A DNA stretch of 64,000 nucleotides from positions 62,001 to 126,000 of the forward strand of contig QHSU01000061.1 of assembly GCA_003220535.1 (NCBI GenBank). The letters are read 5' to 3'. Origin of the DNA: Candidatus Rokuibacteriota bacterium (GTDB lineage Bacteria > Methylomirabilota > Methylomirabilia > Rokubacteriales > CSP1-6). How positions within the stretch are numbered: the first letter of the stretch is position 1; every line of letters begins with the position of its first letter. Below, piece by piece: positions 34,374 through 43,138 of the stretch. Below the pieces are notes generated by a model, which searched no databases, was not told the DNA's origin, and saw only the letters and a program-made list of their open reading frames with translations. The translations under genes were made by a program, and so were the position numbers.

Positions 34374-34880
34374 ATGAAGACCATCCATGCGATGCGTGCG
34401 ACTCTCATCACGACCGTGCTCGCGCTCGTGGCGTGGCCCGCGACGAGTGGCTGGGCCCAAGGCGCTCTCGCACCCCAGACGTCCAGCCCGTCTCCAGGCG
34501 GCGCGCCTCCAGCGGGCGGAATGACCGCGGTGGCGGTCGCGGTCTCGGTGGTCGCCGTGCTGGTGATTCTCGGAGCGCTGGTGAAGATGTTGGATCTCAA
34601 GCGCAAGCGTGACGGCGAGGCCGTGGTCGTCCAGGCGCAGATCTCCGATGCGGTTCTTCGCGACCCCAGGCTCTTCAGCCTGCCGATCACGCCGACGGCC
34701 CGCGTGCCACTGTGGAAGGGCTCGCCCATCACGGTCGAGGTGGCCGGCCAGGTCCCGTCCGACGATCTTCGCCAGGCGGCGCTTCATCTCATCGAGCGCG
34801 AGGCATCGCACCTGCGGTCCGATGTGCGAGTCGAGTCGCGGATCGGCGTCGTGCCGACCATGGTTCGGCGATCGGCGTGA
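34374..34880 (+). CDS. Membrane-anchored BON-like envelope protein
   Basis: A 168-residue protein with an N-terminal signal peptide (to GWAQG), a Pro/Ser linker, a transmembrane helix (AVAVAVSVVAVLVILGALVKML) and a basic KRKRD stop-transfer. The C-terminal domain (ISDAVLRDPRLFSLPITPTARV...VEVAGQVPSDDLRQAALHLIEREASHLRSDVRVESRIGV) resembles a BON domain, which binds phospholipid or carbohydrate. GGAGG lies about six bases before the ATG. Confidence 0.78.
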   Translation: MKTIHAMRATLITTVLALVAWPATSGWAQGALAPQTSSPSPGGAPPAGGMTAVAVAVSVVAVLVILGALVKMLDLKRKRDGEAVVVQAQISDAVLRDPRLFSLPITPTARVPLWKGSPITVEVAGQVPSDDLRQAALHLIEREASHLRSDVRVESRIGVVPTMVRRSA

Positions 34881-34912
34881 CGCCCCGCGGCGAGCTACGG
34901 AGGAGGAGCGCG

Positions 34913-35131
34913 ATGCGCACGAGGCACTTCACCGACGTCGAGGAGCTCTCCCGCCCCTGTCGCTGCAAGGCCGACGCCGGTGCGCATCGCTTCGGCTGTC
35001 TCGAGTGCGGAGCGGCCTGTTGCTCGGCCTGCGCCATCACGTTGGAGTCGGTCGCCTACTGTCGCCATTGCGCCACCGCGCTGCTCGGCGCGGTCGTGAT
35101 TTTGAAGAGCGGCCCGTTCGAGCTCTACTGA
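34913..35131 (+). CDS. Small zinc-ribbon/B-box-like cysteine-rich protein
   Basis: A 72-residue protein with nine cysteines and several histidines: CRCKADAGAHRFGCLECGAACCSACAITLESVAYCRHCA. The pairs suggest two zinc sites, like a degenerate B-box. Preceded by GGAGGAGGAG seven bases before the ATG. The end is hydrophobic (ALLGAVVILKSG). Lies 32 bases after the BON-like gene, so probably the same transcript. Function unknown. Confidence 0.68.
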   Translation: MRTRHFTDVEELSRPCRCKADAGAHRFGCLECGAACCSACAITLESVAYCRHCATALLGAVVILKSGPFELY

Positions 35132-35242
35132 CCACCCGGCGTCGATCGGTGATGATCTCGGAAATGACGGAATTAGCTCGAACGGGCGCGGCTCGCGGAG
35201 AGGCGCCACCACACCAGGTGGGACCTGCTCGGGAGCGCAGCG

Positions 35243-35500
35243 GTGATCGTCGTGCAGGGTGACGGCGACCGGCTCAGCCCGGCGGCTGAAAGGCCGCCAT
35301 TCGTTCTCGAGGCTCAGCGGGCCCTTCGTGACCTCGGCTATCATCCCGGGCCCATCGACGGGATGTTCGGTCCGCAGACGCGAGCGGCTCTGGAGAAGTA
35401 CCAGCTGGCCGAGAAGCTCCCGGTGACCGGCGAGCTCGACGCAGAGACCATGCAACGGCTCGACGTCTACAAGCGGCTGTTTCGGCCGCGGGAGCCCTGA
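35243..35500 (+). CDS. Peptidoglycan-binding domain protein
   Basis: An 85-residue protein that is essentially one PG_binding_1 module: VLEAQRALRDLGYHPGPIDGMFGPQTRAALEKYQLAEKLPVTGELDAETMQRL. GTG start with GGGAGC upstream. No signal peptide is seen from this start, so it may be cytoplasmic, or the true start is upstream. It is followed after 43 bases by the DUF748 gene, in an envelope-related cluster. Confidence 0.82.
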   Translation: MIVVQGDGDRLSPAAERPPFVLEAQRALRDLGYHPGPIDGMFGPQTRAALEKYQLAEKLPVTGELDAETMQRLDVYKRLFRPREP

Positions 35501-35543
35501 GCGTGGGCTCTCGCCCGCGCCCATCGCACCGAAGCCCGACGAT

Positions 35544-37172
35544 ATGCGCAATTGGAATCCACGAGCTATCCAGTGGCTCGGACGAACGCTCAGGCGGTGG
35601 CGCTGGGCCGTCGTCGTCGCGGGGGCCCTGATCCTGCTGGCCTATGCGGTCGCCTTCCTGACGGGAGAGCCGCTGCGCCGTTACATCGAACGAGAAGTCA
35701 ACCACCGCCTGACCGGTTATACCGTCCGGATCGGCGCTCTGGAGATCCACCCGCTCGGCGCCTGGTTCGAGCTGAGAAACGCGACCATTGCTCAGGACGC
35801 CAACCCTGACCCGCCGGTAGGCCACATCGATCGCCTCCGGACGACTCTGGACTGGCGCGCGCTTCTCCACGGCCGTGTGGTGGCAGACATCCTGTTCGAG
35901 CGGCCGAGGATCCACGTGGACCTCACGCACGTCAAGACCGAAGCGACGAGCGACGTGCCACTGACAGACCGCGGATGGCAGCAGGCGCTCGAGGCCGTGG
36001 CGCTCGATCTCGAGATCAACAGACTGCGGCTCACCGACGGCGACGTGACCTATCTCGACCGGGGACCGTTCAAGCCCATGCACCTGAGTCGCCTCAATGC
36101 GACGGTGGAGAACATCCGAAACATCCGATCGAAGGATCGCGTGTATCCGTCCGACGTCCTTGTCGAAGGGGTGGTGTTCGATTCCGGGCGGTTCTGGCTC
36201 CGGGGGCAGGCCGACTTCCTCGCCGACCCGCACCCGGGATTGCTCGCGCAGTTCCGGCTCGACCAGATCGAGCTGGACTACTTCAGACCAGTGACCAATC
36301 GCGTGAACCTGTCGGTCCGCAACGGGACGTTGACCGCCGTCGGAAGCACCGAGTACTCGCCCAAGTTCAGAATGGCGGTCCTCGAACACGTTCTCGTCGA
36401 AGCGCCGGCGGTCGACTACGTGCACATGCCCGAGACGGCTGAGGTCGAGACCGGGAGAGCCCAATCCGCCGCCAAGGCGGCGCAGAGCGTTTCCAACGAG
36501 CCGAGCGTCCAGCTCAAGATCGATCGACTGGACATCGTCGGGGCCAACCTCGGATTCGAGAACCGGGCCGCGAACCCTTCGTATCGAATGGTTCTGACCA
36601 ATGCAGACCTCGTGATGGAGAACCTCAGCAATCAGCGCATGCAGGGCAACGCGACGGCGCGGCTCAAGGGCAAGCTCATGGGGACCGGGGATACGCAAGT
36701 CTGGGCGCTGTTCCGACCCCAGACGCAGAGCGGCGACCTGGACCTCAAGGTGCAGGTGGAGGACACGCCGATGGCGAGCATGAGCGACCTGGCGCGCGCG
36801 TACGGCAAATTCGACGTGGCCGCCGGAGAGTTCTCGATGTATGCGGATCTGCGCGTAAGAGACGGCGCGCTCGACGGCTACATCAAGCCGGTCGTGCGGG
36901 GCCTGCAGATGTCCCAAGAGGGCCCGGAGAGCTTCCGAGAGAAGCTCTATGAGGGCATCGTGAGCGTGGCCGCAAAAGTTCTGAAGAATCGCCCGCGGCG
37001 CGAGATCGCGACCGTGATGAACGTCTCGGGGCGGGTGGACCAACCGCAGATCCGCACCTGGGAGGTCGTGCGCGGCCTGCTCCACAATGCCTTCATCGAG
37101 GCGGTCTTCCCCGGCTTCGAGTCTGACGCGGGCAGAACCGCAAAGCTGAAGCCTGCCCCCGCGGTCCGTTGA
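35544..37172 (+). CDS. DUF748/AsmA-like envelope protein
   Basis: A 542-residue protein with one N-terminal transmembrane helix (WAVVVAGALILLAYAVAFL) and a long periplasmic part with AsmA/DUF748 features: REVNHRLTGYTVRIGALEIHPLGAWFELRNATI, IDRLDIVGANLGFENR, and a C-terminal VMNVSGRVDQPQIRTWEVVRGLLHNAF. Such proteins are bridge-like or lipid-handling in the envelope. It ends ten bases before the MscS gene, which suggests an operon. Confidence 0.85.
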   Translation: MRNWNPRAIQWLGRTLRRWRWAVVVAGALILLAYAVAFLTGEPLRRYIEREVNHRLTGYTVRIGALEIHPLGAWFELRNATIAQDANPDPPVGHIDRLRTTLDWRALLHGRVVADILFERPRIHVDLTHVKTEATSDVPLTDRGWQQALEAVALDLEINRLRLTDGDVTYLDRGPFKPMHLSRLNATVENIRNIRSKDRVYPSDVLVEGVVFDSGRFWLRGQADFLADPHPGLLAQFRLDQIELDYFRPVTNRVNLSVRNGTLTAVGSTEYSPKFRMAVLEHVLVEAPAVDYVHMPETAEVETGRAQSAAKAAQSVSNEPSVQLKIDRLDIVGANLGFENRAANPSYRMVLTNADLVMENLSNQRMQGNATARLKGKLMGTGDTQVWALFRPQTQSGDLDLKVQVEDTPMASMSDLARAYGKFDVAAGEFSMYADLRVRDGALDGYIKPVVRGLQMSQEGPESFREKLYEGIVSVAAKVLKNRPRREIATVMNVSGRVDQPQIRTWEVVRGLLHNAFIEAVFPGFESDAGRTAKLKPAPAVR

Positions 37173-37182
37173 GGATGCAACC

Positions 37183-38199
37183 ATGACCCCTCTCTGGCAG
37201 TTGGGCTGGACTGCCGGCGCCTTCGCGACTGCCACCCTCATCGCCCTCGCGTTGCGCCGGCTGATCCTGACGGGCCTCCCACGATGGGCGCCGACGTCCG
37301 AGGTGTTGAGCGCCGGTGCCAAGGCGTTTCGTGGCCCGTCGCTCTGGTGGTGCGTGGTCGTCGGGCTCTACGTCGCGAACGGGGTCGCCGAGGACTTCTC
37401 CCTGCTGCCCACGCGCTGGCATCACCAGCTCGGGACGGCTCTCAACATCGCCCTCGTCCTGTCCGTCACGGTGACGCTGGCCGGGCTCGCCGGTAACCTC
37501 GTCGCGCGGGCGGTCGAGCGAAACATGGCGGGCGTAGCCGTCACCGGGCTCGCGCAGACCGGGTCGCGCATCGCCGTCCTCGTCGTCGGGCTCCTGGTGT
37601 TGCTGTCGACCCTGGGAATTCAGATCGCGCCCATTCTCGCCACCCTCGGCGTCGGGGGCCTGGCCGTCGCCCTGGCGCTCCAGGATACGCTGTCGAACCT
37701 CTTCGCCGGCATCCACCTGCTCGCCGACAGCCCGTTGCGTGTCGGAGACCACGTCAGGCTGGGCGACCGCGTGGAAGGGTTCGTGATCGACGTCGGCTGG
37801 CGGTCGACGCGTATCCGATCGCTCTCCAACGACGTCGTCGTCGTTCCCAATCAGGTCGTGGCGAAAGAACCGATCACGAACTACGATCTGCCCGAGCCTC
37901 GCAGCGCCTTCCGGCTGAAGATCAGCGTCGACGACTCGGCCGACCCGGACACCGTGATCAAGGTGCTGCGTGACGAGATCGAGCGCGCGGCCGGGCAGGT
38001 CCCCGGGCTCTCGGCCAACCCGGCTCCCTGGGTCAGCCTCCTGTCCGGCGTCACGGAGGGCTCGCTCGACATCACGGTGAGCTACTACGTCCCGACACCA
38101 AGCGATCAGTACCGGGTGCTGCACGAGCTGCGGAAGCGGTGCTCCGAGCGACTGCACCGAGAGGGCATTGCCGTCCGAGGGGCCGCCAGGGCCGCGTGA
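37183..38199 (+). CDS. MscS-family mechanosensitive ion channel
   Basis: A 338-residue inner-membrane protein with four or five hydrophobic segments, the last being the pore-lining helix GIQIAPILATLGVGGLAVALALQDTLSNLFAGI, followed by the MscS beta domain (LRVGDHVRLGDRVEGFVIDVGWRSTRIRSLSNDVVVVPNQVV) and the alpha/beta C-terminal domain. It releases osmolytes upon hypo-osmotic shock. Start ATG 37183. Confidence 0.93.
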   Translation: MTPLWQLGWTAGAFATATLIALALRRLILTGLPRWAPTSEVLSAGAKAFRGPSLWWCVVVGLYVANGVAEDFSLLPTRWHHQLGTALNIALVLSVTVTLAGLAGNLVARAVERNMAGVAVTGLAQTGSRIAVLVVGLLVLLSTLGIQIAPILATLGVGGLAVALALQDTLSNLFAGIHLLADSPLRVGDHVRLGDRVEGFVIDVGWRSTRIRSLSNDVVVVPNQVVAKEPITNYDLPEPRSAFRLKISVDDSADPDTVIKVLRDEIERAAGQVPGLSANPAPWVSLLSGVTEGSLDITVSYYVPTPSDQYRVLHELRKRCSERLHREGIAVRGAARAA

Positions 38200-38302
38200 T
38201 CGTCCTCCGGCCGGGTGCAATTCCGTGCCGGCTACCGTACAATGCTCGTGCTGTCCCGGGAGACAGGCCGTCGACCGGAAGTTGCCGATCAGGGAGGGCA
38301 CC

Positions 38303-38917
38303 ATGGCCAACGACGCTGCGCACGTTCCCCCGCCGCAGGCCCTGCCGCCGCGCGGCATCAACCACATGGTCCTCAACGTGCGGAACCTCGAGGTGTCGCA
38401 CAAGTTCTGGACCGAGATCATCGGCTTTCGCTGCGTCGCGGAGCTCAAGCCCATTCCCGGACGCCAGCGTCCGAAAATGCGCTTCTACAGCGGACTCGAC
38501 GCGCACGGCGACGTGACCCATCACGATCTGGCGCTGGCCGAGGTCACGCAGAGCAACGGTGACCAGGCTCCCGAGCAGTGGAGCCTCATGCCGGGTCGGG
38601 TCGGGCTGAATCACGTGGCGATCGCCTGGCCCGATCGGGAGTCGTGGCAGCGGCAGCTGGCCTTTCTCCAGAGCAAGGGCGTGCCGTTCCTCCGGCGCGT
38701 CAACCACGGCATGACGCACAGCGTGTACATCGCGGATCCCGACGGTCACGGCATCGAAGTGCTCTACGAGCTGCCCCGCGAAGTGTGGGCGGGCGACATC
38801 GACGGGGCGCAGAACTACGCGGAGATGCTCCCCACGGAGGGTAGCGAGGCGCTGGTCGATCGGACGGAGAATCCCGTATTCGATGCGGCGGAGCGCCCGG
38901 TCGCGAGTCGAGCCTGA
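38303..38917 (+). CDS. VOC-family protein, catechol 2,3-dioxygenase-like
   Basis: A 204-residue protein. INHMVLNVRNLEVSHKFWTEIIGFR, HHDLALAEV, LNHVAIAWPD and VYIADPDGHGIEVLYELP carry His/His/Glu metal-site residues of extradiol dioxygenases and relatives. AGGGAGGG lies four bases before the ATG. Substrate unknown, but the D-aminoacylase and monooxygenase genes nearby fit a catabolic setting. Confidence 0.88.
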   Translation: MANDAAHVPPPQALPPRGINHMVLNVRNLEVSHKFWTEIIGFRCVAELKPIPGRQRPKMRFYSGLDAHGDVTHHDLALAEVTQSNGDQAPEQWSLMPGRVGLNHVAIAWPDRESWQRQLAFLQSKGVPFLRRVNHGMTHSVYIADPDGHGIEVLYELPREVWAGDIDGAQNYAEMLPTEGSEALVDRTENPVFDAAERPVASRA

Positions 38918-38967
38918 GGTTCGTGGCTTAAGCGGTACACGCGCCGGGCCGTTGTCGAACGGGTGGA

Positions 38968-39469
38968 TCAGGTCGTCCGGAGCAGGGGCCAGCCGAGCCA
39001 CTCGCAGATAGCCCGACCCATCATCCACTCCTTGTCGTCGGCCGAGAGCCAGGGTAGCTCCTCACGGCCGCTGCTGCTCCGTGTTGAACGTGAAGCGCAT
39101 GCCGAGCATCCCCGGCTGACGCCTCCATCCATCGACGAGCGCGCGGCTCTCCGACTTCTCGAGCGCCAGTCGCCCCATCACGGCAAATTGGTCAGGGTGG
39201 AGTCGCGCGGCCTCGAGTGCCAGATCGTTTCGCTCGCCCTCCCACGACGGCGGCACGATGACCGCGCGATCGACGCCGGCTTCCTTCATTCCGGCGAGCG
39301 CCTGGTCCTTGCCGACGGGATAGGGCTTGTGAGCCAGCCGCGCTCCGCCCGGCGGCCACGGGCGGTCGGGAGCGTCCGCGCCCCAGAGGTGAATTTGCGC
39401 GTCGGTTATTAGGACATGGGGGGCCTCGACGGCCCCCCATACCCCTCGGCGCTCCTCGATTCGGCTCAC
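38968..39469 (-). pseudogene. Amidohydrolase (Amidohydro_2) remnant with internal deletion
   Basis: The first 135 codons (VLITDAQIHLWGADAPDRPWPPG...MKEAGVDRAVIVPPSWEGERNDLALEAA...GMRFTFNT) are a normal amidohydrolase N-terminus with the metal-binding DAQIHLW. After a stop near 39062 another frame gives only the family C-terminus, EELPWLSADDKEWMMGRAICEWLGWPL, ending at 38968. About half of the usual ~290 residues is missing at the junction. The GTG start overlaps the D-aminoacylase stop (GTGA), so it was once co-translated. Assembly error is the alternative. Confidence 0.75.
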
Positions 39470-41178
39470 GCCCTCCGCGCGAGGGGGCCGCGCAGCAGTT
39501 GCCCGGGAAGCGCGCCGGTGTGCTTGCCGTCACGCAGCAGGACTTCGCCGTTGACGACCGTCGCGGCGATGCCGCGCGTCCGCTGAACCAGACGGCGGGC
39601 GCCGGACGGAAGATCGTCCACCACCTCCGGCATCTCGGCGGCGATGGTCTCCGGATCGAAGACGACGAGGTCGGCCACCATCCCTTCGCGGATGAGCCCG
39701 CGGTCGGCGAAGCCCCAGAGGGTGGCCGGCACGAGCGTCAGCATCCGTACCGCCTGCTCGAGGGTGAAGGCCTGCTTGCGGCGCACCCAGTGGTAGAGCA
39801 GGTGCGTCTGGAGCGACGAGTCCATGAGCTGCGAGACGTGCGCGCCCGAGTCGGAGAACGTGACGACGGCCCTCGGATGGCGCATCAGCTCGAGCGCGTA
39901 ATCTTGATCCTCGTTGGCGACCGGCTGGAGGAAGAAGAGGTCGAGGTCTTTCGCGAGCGCCAGGTCGATCATCGTCTCGGCCGGATGCTGGCCGCGCTCG
40001 CGCGCGACCTCCGCCACCGTCCGATGCGGCCCTTCCACGGTGTCGAAGACGAGGAGCCAGTCGTAGTCGGCCGGCCGGGCTTCCGCCCCCACGGTGCGTC
40101 GGTCGTCGCGCGCGCCCGAGGCCTCGACGAGCCGGCGACGCTGCTCGGGGTCGTGAAGCCGCCGCCGCTGTTCGGCGAGCGGGAGCGCGCGCAGCTCTTT
40201 CCACACCGGGAGCCGGTCGAAGGGCATCTGGGTCTTGAACGAGAGCAACGCGCTCAGCGAGCGGCTGTGCACCTGGGCGAACATGCGACCGCCGGCGGCG
40301 GCCGTCTCGTCGAGAAGGGCGAGGTACTTCCGCCAGACATCCGGCACGCCACGACGGCTGAAGACCCCGAACGTGACCGGGCGCCCGGTCTCGACCGCGA
40401 GATCGCGTAGCCGCACATGGTAGTCGCGCAGCCCCGGATCGTCCGGGGCGCGGTCGACGCCCTCGCCGGCGATCTCGAAGAGGCCGGCGTTCAGCTCGCC
40501 CATGACGCCGACCAGTCGCCGCACCTCGTCCCAGGTCGCCAGGCGGCTGGCGACGTGACGTCCGTCGGGTGTCTCGTGGGCCGGCGACCGCGAGGTCGTG
40601 AACCCGATGGCGCCGGCGCGGATGGCGTCGCGCACCTGGCGCTCCATCGCCTGGAGATCGTCCTCGCCGGCCGCCTGCTCGAACGCGCGCTCGCCCATCA
40701 CGTACGTGCGGACGGCCGAGTGGCCGACGTAGCCGCCGTAGTTGATCCCCTTGGGCAAGACGTCGAGGCAGTCGAGGAACTCGGGGAAGGTGGTCCAGCG
40801 CCACTCGATGCCCGCCTCCATGGCGGCGGGTGGGATGTCCTCGGCGCGCTGGAGATTGCGCACGACGAGGTCCTTGTTCTCCGCCGCGCAGGGCGCGAGC
40901 GTGAAGCCGCAGTTGCCCATCACGACGCTGGTGATGCCGTGCCAGCACGACGAGGTGCCGAGGGGATCCCAGAAGATCTGGGCGTCCATGTGCGTGTGGC
41001 CGTCCACGAAGCCGGGTGTCACGACCTGGCCCTCGGCATCGACGACTTCGCGCGCGCGCTCGCGGATGCGACCGATCGTGACGATGCGACCGTGCCGGAC
41101 ACCCACGTCGGCGCGATACCGCGGCAGGCCGGATCCGTCGACCACCATGCCGTTCTTGATCACCAGGTCGTACGACAT
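39466..41178 (-). CDS. N-acyl-D-amino-acid deacylase family amidohydrolase
   Basis: A 570-residue amidohydrolase. PGFVDGHTHMDAQI contains the metal-binding His61 and His63; GNCGFTLAPC and GHSAVR follow as in D-aminoacylases; SDSGAHVSQLMDSSL supplies the late aspartate; a final ADLVVFDPETI strand closes the composite beta sandwich. It hydrolyses N-acyl-D-amino acids or related cyclic amides; the exact substrate is not readable. The upstream gap holds two tandem 38-base repeats. Confidence 0.9.
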   Translation of the reverse strand: MSYDLVIKNGMVVDGSGLPRYRADVGVRHGRIVTIGRIRERAREVVDAEGQVVTPGFVDGHTHMDAQIFWDPLGTSSCWHGITSVVMGNCGFTLAPCAAENKDLVVRNLQRAEDIPPAAMEAGIEWRWTTFPEFLDCLDVLPKGINYGGYVGHSAVRTYVMGERAFEQAAGEDDLQAMERQVRDAIRAGAIGFTTSRSPAHETPDGRHVASRLATWDEVRRLVGVMGELNAGLFEIAGEGVDRAPDDPGLRDYHVRLRDLAVETGRPVTFGVFSRRGVPDVWRKYLALLDETAAAGGRMFAQVHSRSLSALLSFKTQMPFDRLPVWKELRALPLAEQRRRLHDPEQRRRLVEASGARDDRRTVGAEARPADYDWLLVFDTVEGPHRTVAEVARERGQHPAETMIDLALAKDLDLFFLQPVANEDQDYALELMRHPRAVVTFSDSGAHVSQLMDSSLQTHLLYHWVRRKQAFTLEQAVRMLTLVPATLWGFADRGLIREGMVADLVVFDPETIAAEMPEVVDDLPSGARRLVQRTRGIAATVVNGEVLLRDGKHTGALPGQLLRGPLARRA

Positions 41179-41227
41179 TTTCAGGTCCTCTCCTCAGAGA
41201 GCGTGTGGAAGGGGAGCATGGGAAGGA

Positions 41228-41319
41228 CTCGCCTCGGCGGAGGCACCGCCTCGGCTCGCACTACCCTCGAGCGTTGAAGAGCTCGCCTCGTCGCGCGACG
41301 CGCCTCAGCTCGCACTACC
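41228..41319 (-). repeat. Two tandem-like 38-nt repeat units upstream of the D-aminoacylase
   Basis: Units 41228-41265 and 41282-41319 share CTCGCCTCG at one end and GCTCGCACTACC at the other, with GCCTC before it; the middle 11 bases differ. GCTCGCACTAC also occurs inside leader-repeat copy 1 (near 8908). Unit 2 supplies the stop codon of the cupin-like gene. Confidence 0.6.
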
Positions 41320-41875
41320 GCTGCCCGAGGGCGCGGTCGGCGACGTGGACGGTCTTCTTGTCGACGTCGAAGCGGAGCGTCTTCTTGCTCTCGACGTCGC
41401 CGCCCGTGACGCGGAGGAAGAACGTGTCGTCGCCGTACTCGATCGAATGGATGTCACCGACCGCGAACACGGCGGCATGGCCGGGCTCGTTCAGGAACTC
41501 GCGCTGGACCTCGAGCTCCGCGTGGCCCGCCTTGCTCCCGTCGTCCAGGCGCCGCCAGCGGCGCATCCGCGTCGGATTCTTGTAATTTCCGTAGATTACC
41601 CAGCACGGGCCGTGGTCGTGCGGGGCGGACTTTCCGCCCTTCTCGCGGCCGTGGACGAGCACGTGAACGTCGGTCTCGGGATCGTGGCCGATCGTCGTGC
41701 GCTCCCGATATGGCACCGGGTCGCCCAGGTGCTTCTTCAAGAGCTCAGGGTTGTGGAGGAGCCTTTCGAGGTGGTCGCGGATCTCCGCGAGGCCCGACGG
41801 AATGCCCTTCGTTTTGATGGTTGCCCGTGTGTCGGCGAGGAACTGGTCGAGCGTGTACCCGGTCTCGGTGGACAT
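41315..41875 (-). CDS. Cupin / cysteine-dioxygenase-like protein
   Basis: A 186-residue protein. HVLVHGREKGGKSAPHDHGPCWVIYGNYKNPTRM carries an H-x-H pattern and a later HSIEYGDDTFFLRVTGGD strand, as in RmlC-type cupins and cysteine dioxygenase relatives. A metal-dependent oxygenase or isomerase is plausible but unproven. The ATG at 41875 is chosen for the AGGAGG seven bases upstream; earlier in-frame codons lie in the divergent monooxygenase gene. Transcribed towards the D-aminoacylase, 136 bases away. Confidence 0.8.
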   Translation of the reverse strand: MSTETGYTLDQFLADTRATIKTKGIPSGLAEIRDHLERLLHNPELLKKHLGDPVPYRERTTIGHDPETDVHVLVHGREKGGKSAPHDHGPCWVIYGNYKNPTRMRRWRRLDDGSKAGHAELEVQREFLNEPGHAAVFAVGDIHSIEYGDDTFFLRVTGGDVESKKTLRFDVDKKTVHVADRALGQR

Positions 41876-41916
41876 GACGGCCTCCTCTCTCTGCCCTGGA
41901 TGATAGCAGGTCGCAG

Positions 41917-41945
41917 TTGGGCGGAGCGGACGCTTGTAGCATACT
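41917..41945 (+). promoter_or_regulatory. Candidate promoter (TTGGGC-17-CATACT), leaderless
   Basis: TTGGGC at 41917-41922, 17 bases, CATACT at 41940-41945; the ATG of the monooxygenase gene begins nine bases after the -10 box, without a Shine-Dalgarno sequence. Confidence 0.4.
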
Positions 41946-41953
41946 TGGCGCCC

Positions 41954-43138
41954 ATGAGGGTCTTCGTCTTCGACCTCCTGCCCTATGACGAGCACCTGGA
42001 CCATCTGAAGGACGGCAAGGAGCTGCCCTGGCCCTTGCCCAGGCGCCACTTCAAGCCCGCGGTGGCCGTCCGCACGTACGCGGAGCACCTCGCGGCCTGG
42101 GAGGCGATGGACCGGATCGGGTACGACGGCGTGGGATTCAACGAGCACCACACCTCACCCTACGGCCTCATGAACTCTCCGAATCTCCTGGCCGCGGCGG
42201 CCGCCCAGCGGACGCAGCGGCTGAAGCTCCTCATTTACGGGAACTTGCTCCCGTTGCACGACCCGCTCCGGCTGGCCGAGGAGCTGGCGATGCTCGACTG
42301 CATGTCGAACGGCCGCATCGTTTCCGGTTTTGCCCGCGGCATCCCGCGCGAGCACAACGTCTACAAAGTGCCCCTCGCCGATTCGCGTGCCCGCTTCGAA
42401 GAGGCCTGGGAGGTCATCTACCGCGCCTGGACCGAGGAAGTCTTCTCGTTCGAGGGCCGGTTCTGGTCGTATCGTGACGTCGCGATTTGGCCGCGGCCGG
42501 TGCAATCGCCGCATCCTCCGGTCTGGGTGCCGGTCACCGGTAGCAAGGAGACGATCGAGTGGGCGGGGCGCCACAACATTCCGATCACGCCGGGCCTGCT
42601 TCCGCAGCGCGGCCTGCGTGAGGACATCATCCGCTACTACGCCCGGTGCCTCGCCGAGCACGGCCATCGGCTGACGCCGAACCACCTGATCATCCAGGCC
42701 AGCGCACACGTGGCTGACAGCAAGGCCCAGGCGGTGCGCGAGGCCGGTCCCTACACGCTCTACTTCAACCAGACGCTGTTCAGCCACGGCAACATCTCGG
42801 AGGCCAGCCTCCAGCGCGATGCCGGCTATCTGAGCTCGTCGTCTTTCGACTACCTGCGCCCCGAAAACCTGCCGGCGGTGTCGGGCTCGCGCGAGCGCTT
42901 TCGCGACATGACGATGGCGGACATCGAGCGCGAGGCGGAGCATATGCCGTGGGGGACGCCGGACGAGGTGATCGAGCGGATCGTCACGGCCGCCGACCAC
43001 GCCGGCGCCGCCACGGTGCTGGTGAACATGAACCGCGGCGCCATGCCGCAGGAGATGTTCCTCGAGCAGCTGCACCGGTTCGGGAGCAAGGTGCTGCCCG
43101 CGCTCAAGGCGCACGAGGTTACGAGCGCGCGGTTCTAG
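41954..43138 (+). CDS. LLM-class flavin-dependent monooxygenase
   Basis: A 394-residue bacterial-luciferase-like TIM-barrel protein. Typical blocks: YDGVGFNEHHTSPYGLMNSPNLLAAAAAQRTQRLKLL, RLAEELAMLDCMSNGRIVSGFARGIPREHNVY, WPRPVQSPHPPVWVP and a late GTPDEVIERI. These enzymes use reduced FMN or F420. It is similar in outline to the gene at 54703-55818. ATG at 41954 starts the conserved MRVFVFDLLPYDEHL. It is divergent from the cupin gene. Confidence 0.9.
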   Translation: MRVFVFDLLPYDEHLDHLKDGKELPWPLPRRHFKPAVAVRTYAEHLAAWEAMDRIGYDGVGFNEHHTSPYGLMNSPNLLAAAAAQRTQRLKLLIYGNLLPLHDPLRLAEELAMLDCMSNGRIVSGFARGIPREHNVYKVPLADSRARFEEAWEVIYRAWTEEVFSFEGRFWSYRDVAIWPRPVQSPHPPVWVPVTGSKETIEWAGRHNIPITPGLLPQRGLREDIIRYYARCLAEHGHRLTPNHLIIQASAHVADSKAQAVREAGPYTLYFNQTLFSHGNISEASLQRDAGYLSSSSFDYLRPENLPAVSGSRERFRDMTMADIEREAEHMPWGTPDEVIERIVTAADHAGAATVLVNMNRGAMPQEMFLEQLHRFGSKVLPALKAHEVTSARF

